DNA from: an uncultured Anaeroplasma sp.
GTDB lineage: Bacteria > Bacillota_I > Bacilli_A > Acholeplasmatales > Anaeroplasmataceae
Length of the DNA: 9,566 bases
Direction: 5' to 3'
Assembly: GCA_934216145.1 (NCBI GenBank)
Contig: CAKQBG010000064.1
Coordinates: 1 to 9,566 of the forward strand
Position 1 is the stretch's first letter, and each line of letters starts with the position of its first letter. Below are positions 4,335 to 9,566 of the stretch, piece after piece. Position numbers and translations under genes: made by a program. A model generated the notes under the pieces. It was not told where the DNA came from. It ran no database searches and saw only the letters and a list, made by a program, of their open reading frames with translations.

Positions 4335-6890
4335 TTGAAAAATAAAATTTTAATGTATTGGTTGTTAATCATTTTATTTTTTACATTAGCTGTAGTTTGC
4401 TGCTATTTTGGCTATACAAGTGGTAGGGAATTATTTTCTGGAGTAGAGAATATTGGCAATAAGAATTTATTTATTACTATGATAGCTATAGCTTTTATAT
4501 CTATTTTATTAGTTTTTTGTTTTTTAGCTATGCTATTAGTAACAAAGAATAGAACTAAGATTAATGATTTAAATATAAGGTTAAAGAAATGGACAGAGAT
4601 TTCATATCATATTAATAAAGCTGGAGATGAGGTATTTAATAGTCTTCCTGTTGGTATATTAATTTATGATAATGATTATATATCATCATGGGCTAATCAT
4701 TATATTGATGATATTTTTGGATTTAAGGTTTCAGAAAGCCCTAGTAGATTAGATAAGCTTAGTGATGATATTTATAAAAATGTCTTAGAAAGTAAAAATC
4801 AGTTTACTATTGAGTATGACGATAAGAATTATGATATAGTTCAAAATAAAAATAATAGAACCTTATATTTCTTTGATGTTACTGAAAGAGAAAATCTAAA
4901 GAAGAGATATAATGCTAGAGTAATGGCAATTGGTATTATAGGATTAGATAATCTTGATGATTTCTTAAAGACCTATGATATGAAGGAAAAGGCTGAGATT
5001 AGAGGTAGTATTTTGGGTGCTATTTCTAAATACGCTAATGAACATAGTTGTTATTTACAAACATTATCTGATGATAGAATGATGATTACCTTTGATAGAG
5101 AAAATCTAGATAAGATGATTGAGGACAAGTTCTCATTCATTAATAATATTCGTGCTATTTCAAACGAAAATCACTTAATGGCTTCTATTTCAATGGGTAT
5201 TGGCTGTTGGGATCTTGATTCTTTAAGCTTAGGTGAAATAGCTCAAAACGCTTTAGACTTAGCTGAGAAGCGTGGTGGAGATCAGATTGTTGTTAATATT
5301 GAGGGAGAAAAGATTAAGTACTTTGGTGGTAGCTTAAATTCTCAGGAGAAGAATACACTTGTTGAGGTTCGTAGACAAGCATTAGCATTTAAGAGTGATA
5401 TTGAATCTAGTGATAATGTATTAATTATGTGCCATAATTTTGCTGATTGTGACGCGATTGGTTCTATGATAGCTGTATATCATTTAGCTATTGCATCAGG
5501 TAAGGAAGCAAAGATGATTTTTGATCCTAATAGGGCTGATGTTACGGTTAAGAAGATTTATAGTAGAATTAAAAAGGATGCTAGTTTAAGTGCGGCTTTT
5601 GTTTCTCCTGAAGAGGCTATGAATAATATGATTACTCAAAATACATTGTTAATCATTACAGATACTCAGTCACCTAAAATGGTTATGTTCCCAGAGATAT
5701 TTAAATTAATTCCGAAATATTCTGTAATTGATCATCATAGAGCTGGTAACCCAGGATATGAGAAATATTCAAATTATTATGTTGAAACCTCTGCATCATC
5801 TGCTGTAGAGCTTGTAACTGAAATGTTCCAATTCTATACTCCTAAGAAGGATGGAAATCAGCTTGATCAGGAAATTTATGGAAGAAATCAGCTTGATAAT
5901 CAAAACAAGATTACTGTATCGCCACTTGAGGCATCTATTATGCTTGCTGGTATTATTGTTGATACTAATAATTTTACAGTTCGTTCTGGTGTTAGAACAT
6001 TCCAGGCAGCTGGTGAATTAAAGGATATGGGTGCTGATATGATATTCGTTCGTAAGCTATTACAGGAGAATATTGAAATTGAAAGAGTATTAGCACAAGC
6101 ATTAATGAATGTTGAAATATTTGGTGAAAGATTCGCAATTGTATGCTTAGATGATAGTGTAAAGATTCAAGATCGTACAACACTTGCGAAGATTTCAGAT
6201 AAGCAGTTAACTATTGAGGGTGTTGAGGCATCATTTACTATTGGTAAGATTGAAGATGATCTTTATGGTATTTCAGCAAGAAGCTTAGGAGATGGAATTA
6301 ATGTTCAATCTATCATGGAGATGATGGGTGGTGGAGGACATTTTAACTCTGCTGCAATGCAAACTAAGGAAAAGAATGCATTAGAGCTTAAGGCTGATTT
6401 AGAGGAAATTTTAAAATTAGAGTATATTGAAGGAGGAGATGGCAAGATGAAGGTAATTTTATTAGCTGATGTTAAGGGTAAAGGTTTAAAGGATCAAATC
6501 ATTGAAGTAAGTAATGGTTATGGTAACTATTTACTAATTAATAAGCTTGCTGAACAAGCAACACCAGAAAATATGAAGGAATTTAATGAACGAAAGGAAA
6601 AAGAAAAAGAGGAAGCTAAAAATAGAAGAGCTCTATTAGAAAGACTAAAGGATGATATTCAGGATAAAACTATTGTTATTCAAATTAAGGTTGGTCCTAA
6701 TGGAAAGAGCTTCGGACATATTACTACTAAGCAAATTAGTGAGGAATTTGAGCGTCAAGCAGGTATTGTTATTGATAAGCAAAAGCTTGAAATTTCAGCT
6801 GATATTAATTCAGTAGGTATGTATACTGTAAATGCTAAGATTGATACAGATATTATTGCGTCATTTACAGTTAAAGTTGTTGAAAAATAA
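4335..6890 (+). CDS. gdpP-rplI: GdpP c-di-AMP phosphodiesterase fused to ribosomal protein bL9
   Basis: The 851-residue frame joins two proteins. Residues 1-704 match GdpP, the membrane enzyme hydrolysing c-di-AMP to pApA: membrane helices about 5-25 and 45-69; a PAS-like segment about 92-180; a degenerate GGDEF domain about 185-330, with SDDRM (246-250) where GGDEF is expected; a DHH domain with HNFADCD (367-373), D443 in DTQ, DHH (466-468) and VD543; and DHHA1 ending in GGGGH (665-669). Metal-ligand residues look intact. Residues 705-851 are full-length bL9 (147 residues): N-terminal rRNA-binding domain starting MKVILLADVKGKG, charged connecting helix about 745-770, and C-terminal domain. 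Start is TTG at 4335, 7 nt after AAGGAGG. In relatives gdpP, rplI and dnaB are separate neighbours. No stop or frame change separates the halves, so the fusion is real as read, barring assembly error. An insertion at about 503-528 carries a short NQLD repeat. Confidence 0.93.
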   Translation: MKNKILMYWLLIILFFTLAVVCCYFGYTSGRELFSGVENIGNKNLFITMIAIAFISILLVFCFLAMLLVTKNRTKINDLNIRLKKWTEISYHINKAGDEVFNSLPVGILIYDNDYISSWANHYIDDIFGFKVSESPSRLDKLSDDIYKNVLESKNQFTIEYDDKNYDIVQNKNNRTLYFFDVTERENLKKRYNARVMAIGIIGLDNLDDFLKTYDMKEKAEIRGSILGAISKYANEHSCYLQTLSDDRMMITFDRENLDKMIEDKFSFINNIRAISNENHLMASISMGIGCWDLDSLSLGEIAQNALDLAEKRGGDQIVVNIEGEKIKYFGGSLNSQEKNTLVEVRRQALAFKSDIESSDNVLIMCHNFADCDAIGSMIAVYHLAIASGKEAKMIFDPNRADVTVKKIYSRIKKDASLSAAFVSPEEAMNNMITQNTLLIITDTQSPKMVMFPEIFKLIPKYSVIDHHRAGNPGYEKYSNYYVETSASSAVELVTEMFQFYTPKKDGNQLDQEIYGRNQLDNQNKITVSPLEASIMLAGIIVDTNNFTVRSGVRTFQAAGELKDMGADMIFVRKLLQENIEIERVLAQALMNVEIFGERFAIVCLDDSVKIQDRTTLAKISDKQLTIEGVEASFTIGKIEDDLYGISARSLGDGINVQSIMEMMGGGGHFNSAAMQTKEKNALELKADLEEILKLEYIEGGDGKMKVILLADVKGKGLKDQIIEVSNGYGNYLLINKLAEQATPENMKEFNERKEKEKEEAKNRRALLERLKDDIQDKTIVIQIKVGPNGKSFGHITTKQISEEFERQAGIVIDKQKLEISADINSVGMYTVNAKIDTDIIASFTVKVVEK
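6430..6449 (+). promoter_or_regulatory. Internal ribosome binding site and ATG for bL9 inside the fusion
   Basis: AAGGAGG (6430-6436) lies 10 nt before an in-frame ATG (6447-6449), which is exactly the expected first codon of bL9. The site matches the strongest binding sites in the window and precedes ATG, whereas the fusion itself starts at TTG. The same bases encode the linker KLEYIEGGDGK, so this may be a relic of the separate genes or a working second start. Confidence 0.6.
6447..6890 (+). CDS. rplI: Large ribosomal subunit protein bL9 (probable internal start)
   Basis: Translated alone this gives a 147-residue protein of normal bL9 length, a 50S protein that binds 23S rRNA through its N-terminal domain and reaches outward with a long helix and C-terminal domain. 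Visible are MKVILLADVKGKG at the start, GYGNYLLINKLAEQAT in place of the commoner GYARNFLIPKGLA-type rRNA-binding loop, a Glu/Lys/Arg-rich connecting helix (about residues 42-68), and a C-terminal domain with SFGHITTKQIS and DKQKLEIS. It is in frame with gdpP and can also be made as the tail of that protein. Independent initiation is inferred from the strong internal ribosome binding site and from the need for bL9 at ribosome levels, far above a membrane phosphodiesterase. dnaB starts 11 nt later. Confidence 0.6.
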   Translation: MKVILLADVKGKGLKDQIIEVSNGYGNYLLINKLAEQATPENMKEFNERKEKEKEEAKNRRALLERLKDDIQDKTIVIQIKVGPNGKSFGHITTKQISEEFERQAGIVIDKQKLEISADINSVGMYTVNAKIDTDIIASFTVKVVEK

Positions 6891-6901
6891 AGAGGTTATT
6901 T

Positions 6902-8245
6902 ATGATTAATGCTCCTGTAGTTCCAAGTGAAGTAGATGCTGAAATAGCATTACTTGGATGTATATTTCTTGATCAAAATTTAATATTTCAAGTGTCAGAC
7001 TTGATGTCACCTGATGATTTTTATGATAATAAAACTAGAGTTTTATATCGTGCAATGGTAGATTTATCTAAAGAGAATAAGGCTATAGATGCAACTACTG
7101 TTATAGCGAGATTAACTAAAATTAATTTATTTGATCAAGCAGGTGGCTTTGATTATATTACTAAAATTGCAAATGCTGGATATTCAACTGCAAATGTTGA
7201 AACTTATATTGATTTAATATTAAATGCTTCGTTAAGAAGAAAGGCTATTGCGACATTAAATATCTTAGCTCAAAAGGGCTACGATAATGATGTTTCTGCG
7301 GCTGATTATATTGATTCAATTGAAAGAGAGATTTTTGATTTATCAAAAAATAGAAAGGTTGAACAATTTAAGCATATATCAGATGTTTCTAAAAATGTAT
7401 TAGAAAACACAGAGGCCAATGCGAAAAGAACTGAAGATGTTATTGGATTAGATACAGGTTTTTCAAGCCTTAATAAAATAACACAAGGCTTTCAAAATGG
7501 TGCTTTATTAATATTAGCAGCACGTCCAGCAATGGGTAAATCTGCAATGGCTATGAATTTAGCTGTTAATATAGCAAACAAGAATAACGGAGGTCATGCA
7601 AGAGTTGCGATATTCTCACTAGAAATGTCTGCTGAGCAGCTAGTTGAGCGTATGGTAGCGGCTGATAGCTCTATTAAGCTTGGTCAAATTAAAAATGGAC
7701 ATATTGCTAAGCCTGATTGGATTAGATTCAATACAAGCTGTGCTAAGCTTGCGGGAATGGATATGTATTTTGATGATTCATCATCAACTACTGTTTCATC
7801 TATTCGTGCTAAATGTCGTAAGCTAAAGGCTGATGATGGCTTAGATTTCGTTGTAATAGATTATTTACAATTAATTGAAGGAAATTCATCTACTAAGAAT
7901 GCATCTCAAATGGAAAAGGTTTCTAAGATTACAAGAAGCCTAAAGCTAATGGCGCGTGAGCTAGAAATCCCTGTTTTAGCATTATCACAATTATCTCGTG
8001 CTGTTGAGCAAAGAGAGGATAAAAAGCCTATGATGTCAGATCTTCGTGATTCAGGTTCTATTGAGCAGGATGCTGATATTGTTATGTTTTTATATCGTGA
8101 GGATTATTATAATAAATCATCTGAGCGTAAAGGTGAAGCGGATTTGATTGTTTCAAAGAACCGTTCTGGTTCTACATCAGAGGGCTTACCATTTATCTTT
8201 ACAGGTGAGTATCAAAGATTTAAAGAGAAAAAGGAAGAGGACTAA
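6902..8245 (+). CDS. dnaB: Replicative DNA helicase DnaB (DnaC in Bacillus naming)
   Basis: The 447-residue protein is the hexameric ATP-driven helicase that unwinds DNA at the replication fork. Residues about 1-105 form the N-terminal collar domain (starting VVPSEVDAEIALLGCIFLD), about 106-170 the linker, and 175-447 the RecA-like motor. Walker A is ARPAMGKSA (207-215), Walker B VVIDYLQL (317-324, Asp320), followed by LSQLSRAVEQREDKKPMMSDLRDSGSIEQDAD, and an arginine-finger candidate Arg421 in SKNRSG. Length is normal and no intein is present. The ATG lies 6 nt after AGAGG (6891-6895), 11 nt after the fusion gene, preserving the conserved gdpP-rplI-dnaB order. Its last codons carry the ribosome binding site for prfA. 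Confidence 0.97.
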   Translation: MINAPVVPSEVDAEIALLGCIFLDQNLIFQVSDLMSPDDFYDNKTRVLYRAMVDLSKENKAIDATTVIARLTKINLFDQAGGFDYITKIANAGYSTANVETYIDLILNASLRRKAIATLNILAQKGYDNDVSAADYIDSIEREIFDLSKNRKVEQFKHISDVSKNVLENTEANAKRTEDVIGLDTGFSSLNKITQGFQNGALLILAARPAMGKSAMAMNLAVNIANKNNGGHARVAIFSLEMSAEQLVERMVAADSSIKLGQIKNGHIAKPDWIRFNTSCAKLAGMDMYFDDSSSTTVSSIRAKCRKLKADDGLDFVVIDYLQLIEGNSSTKNASQMEKVSKITRSLKLMARELEIPVLALSQLSRAVEQREDKKPMMSDLRDSGSIEQDADIVMFLYREDYYNKSSERKGEADLIVSKNRSGSTSEGLPFIFTGEYQRFKEKKEED

Positions 8246-8249
8246 CAAG

Positions 8250-9317
8250 ATGGAAGACCGTTTAAAAGCAATGGAAGCTCGCTATAATGAGATTAATGAG
8301 CTTCTTACTCAACAAGAGGTTGTTTGTGATATTAAAAGATTAACCGCATTATCAAAGGAACAAAGATCTTTAGAAAAGGTTGTTAATCTTTATCATGAAA
8401 TGAAGGATTTAAAAAATACTATTCCTGATTTAAAGGAAATGAAAAAATCAGGAGATTTAGAATTAGCAGAAATGGCTGATGCTGAGCTTAGTGAAACTGA
8501 AGCTAGATTAAAGCAATTAGAAGAGGATATCAAGATTTTATTAATACCAAAGGATCCTAATGATGAAAAGGACGTTGTTGTTGAAATTAGAGGAGCAGTT
8601 GGTGGAGATGAGGCTAATATCTTCGCAGGAGATTTATTCAGAATGTATTCAAAATATGCTGAATCAAAGGGCTGGAAGATTGAGGTTTATGATGCAATGC
8701 CATCAGAGCAAGGTGGATATTCTCAAATTTCATTTAAGGTTTCAGGTGAAAGTGTATATTCATATTTAAAGTTTGAATCAGGTGGACATCGTGTACAGCG
8801 TATTCCTGAAACTGAAGCAAATGGTAGAATTCAAACATCTATCGCAACAGTTTTAGTTATGCCAGAGGCAGAAGAAATTGACTTTAAGCTTGAGGAGAAG
8901 GATTTAAGAATTGATACCTTCTGTTCTTCAGGTCCTGGTGGACAAGGAGTAAATACTACCTATTCAGCAGTACGTGTTACATATATACCAACTGGTGATT
9001 ATGTTGCATGTCAAATATATCGTTCACAGCATGAAAATAAAGCTACAGCTATGAATCTATTACGTACTCGTATCTATGAGCGTATGCTAGAAGAGGAAGC
9101 TGAAAAGACTGGTGCAACTCGTCAGGCTTTAATTGGACATGGTGAAAGATCAGAGAAGATTAGAACATATAATTATCCACAAAATAGAGTTACTGATCAT
9201 AGAATTGGTTTTTCTATTAATAGATTAGACGCAATTATTGATGGTAAGCTTGATTTAGTAATTCAAGAATTAATTAATGAGGATCAAAAGAAAAAGCTTG
9301 CTAACGAACAAGCTTAG
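8250..9317 (+). CDS. prfA: Peptide chain release factor 1
   Basis: This 355-residue protein ends translation at UAA and UAG. Residues 1-95 are the helical domain; the stop-codon-reading domain has PET (186-188), the RF1 PxT motif rather than the SPF of RF2; and the catalytic GGQ (230-232) sits in SSGPGGQGVNTT. Near the end RTYNYPQNRVTDHRIG is intact. One unusual residue is Gln195 in GRIQTS, where GRIHTS with a histidine that contacts the stop codon is expected. The start at 8250 is chosen because AGAGG (8236-8240) lies 9 nt upstream and the protein then has normal RF1 length; extension to 8148 would overlap dnaB with unrelated sequence. It follows dnaB by 4 nt, suggesting translational coupling. 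It ends in TAG. The usual partner prmC, whose product methylates the GGQ glutamine, is not in the window. Confidence 0.96.
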   Translation: MEDRLKAMEARYNEINELLTQQEVVCDIKRLTALSKEQRSLEKVVNLYHEMKDLKNTIPDLKEMKKSGDLELAEMADAELSETEARLKQLEEDIKILLIPKDPNDEKDVVVEIRGAVGGDEANIFAGDLFRMYSKYAESKGWKIEVYDAMPSEQGGYSQISFKVSGESVYSYLKFESGGHRVQRIPETEANGRIQTSIATVLVMPEAEEIDFKLEEKDLRIDTFCSSGPGGQGVNTTYSAVRVTYIPTGDYVACQIYRSQHENKATAMNLLRTRIYERMLEEEAEKTGATRQALIGHGERSEKIRTYNYPQNRVTDHRIGFSINRLDAIIDGKLDLVIQELINEDQKKKLANEQA

Positions 9318-9339
9318 TATTTAAAATGGAGAGCTATGT

Positions 9340-9364
9340 TGAGTACTAAATAAATTGGACTAAG
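9340..9364 (+). repeat. Probable terminal inverted repeat of an IS3/IS150-type element
   Basis: The sequence begins TGAGTACTAAATAAATTGG and continues ACTAAG. It starts with TG, as IS3-family ends do, and carries TTGGAC about 15-20 nt in, resembling IS150-group ends. It lies just beyond the C-terminal end of a minus-strand transposase remnant (stop at 9375), exactly where an IS end should be. The other end is outside the window, so the repeat cannot be confirmed by pairing. Confidence 0.45.
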
Positions 9365-9374
9365 TAATTTAATA

Positions 9375-9508
9375 TTATGATAAGGCTTGTTGTCTATACT
9401 CTAATGGACATAAGCCTTTTCTTTTTCCATTAATGAATTATCTATATAGTTTTCTTTTCTAGAAAATGATTGATTAATTCCTCTAGCTATTAAGGCTCTT
9501 TCCAAACT
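9375..9508 (-). pseudogene. IS3-family transposase remnant (orfB C-terminal pieces)
   Basis: Two pieces are readable on the minus strand. From about 9508 downwards one frame gives SLERALIARG, then INQSFSRKENYIDNSLME, matching the conserved GITQSMSRKGNCLDNAVME-type block that carries the final catalytic glutamate of IS3-family DDE transposases. In another frame, 9419-9375, KGLCPLEYRQQALS followed by TAA matches the C-terminal KGLSPVEYR end of the same family. The roughly 50 residues that normally separate these blocks are absent and the frame shifts between them, so the gene has an internal deletion and is dead. Upstream of 9508 similarity fades into GGTA-repeat DNA. It may continue past the window edge. 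Confidence 0.7.
9382..9426 (+). terminator. Possible terminator after prfA, within the IS remnant
   Basis: AAGGCTT (9382-9388) pairs with AAGCCTT (9412-9418), and pairing can continue inward with GT and, after one bulged T, GTCT against GGAC-AT (9406-9411). A T-rich tract TTTTCTTTTT ends at 9426. The same bases encode the transposase C-terminus on the other strand, so the hairpin could be fortuitous or an IS-borne terminator now serving the operon. Confidence 0.55.
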
Positions 9509-9538
9509 GAGGTAGTTTGGTAGGTAGGTAGCTACCTA
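9502..9538. repeat. Hairpin, GGTA repeats and palindrome cluster
   Basis: CCAAACT (9502-9508) and AGTTTGG (9514-9520) form a perfect 7-bp hairpin with a 5-nt loop. It is followed by three GGTA tetramers (9519-9530) and a perfect 14-bp palindrome TAGGTAGCTACCTA (9525-9538). It lies at the point where similarity to the transposase fades. Function unknown; it may mark a rearrangement junction. Confidence 0.6.
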
Positions 9539-9566
9539 AGAATTTAAAGAAATAAGAAAATAGGAA

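Noticed and set aside
5992..6183. Minus-strand open frame inside gdpP
   Set aside because: It lies wholly opposite a well-conserved DHH/DHHA1 coding region and has no family resemblance or ribosome binding site.
1..9566. CRISPR arrays, tRNA, rRNA and classical riboswitches
   Set aside because: No regularly spaced repeats, no cloverleaf or rRNA-like sequence, and leaders are too short or do not match a known riboswitch pattern.

Overview
The window looks like the chromosome of a low-GC Gram-positive bacterium (Bacillota, perhaps an uncultured gut Bacilli/Erysipelotrichia-type lineage). The reasons are very AT-rich intergenic DNA, strong AAGGAGG-type ribosome binding sites before nearly every gene, bacillus-type protein families (GdpP, type III glutamine synthetase, DUF1653) and sigma-A-like promoters with 17-nt spacers. 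Tryptophan is encoded by TGG throughout and no TGA occurs inside a gene, so the standard bacterial code applies. The exact taxon cannot be fixed from this sequence.

Layout, all genes on the + strand: (1) 1-376, a gene-free AT-rich stretch ending in a clear promoter and a structured leader; (2) 377-1459, the classic rpsF-ssb-rpsR operon, closed by a terminator at 1536-1565; (3) 1774-3852, a monocistronic type III glutamine synthetase with its own promoter and terminator; (4) 3949-4194, a small DUF1653 protein from a nearly leaderless transcript; (5) 4335-9317, an operon of gdpP-rplI (fused), dnaB and prfA behind an extended -10 promoter; (6) 9318-9566, an eroded IS3/IS150-type insertion sequence on the minus strand.

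The main surprise is at 4335-6890. The membrane-bound c-di-AMP phosphodiesterase GdpP and ribosomal protein bL9, normally separate neighbouring genes, form one uninterrupted 851-residue reading frame. The bL9 part keeps a strong ribosome binding site and an ATG at 6447, so one gene may yield both a membrane-tethered fusion and free bL9. Whole GdpP architecture (two membrane helices, PAS-like, degenerate GGDEF, DHH, DHHA1) and the DHH metal-binding motifs are preserved.

Other points worth a look: release factor 1 has glutamine where the stop-codon-contacting histidine of GRIHTS is expected; the rpsF leader can fold to mask the ribosome binding site, as expected for S6:S18 autoregulation but without an obvious CCG; an inverted repeat surrounds the glnN -35 box and includes a partial GlnR-like sequence; and the IS remnant begins 22 nt after prfA, possibly just inside the start of the next gene.

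Together the window carries translation (bS6, bS18, bL9, RF1), replication (SSB, DnaB helicase), c-di-AMP turnover and nitrogen assimilation. The gene-order core (rpsF-ssb-rpsR; gdpP-rplI-dnaB) is the conserved Bacilli arrangement. It is interrupted here by glnN and the DUF1653 gene and extended by prfA.
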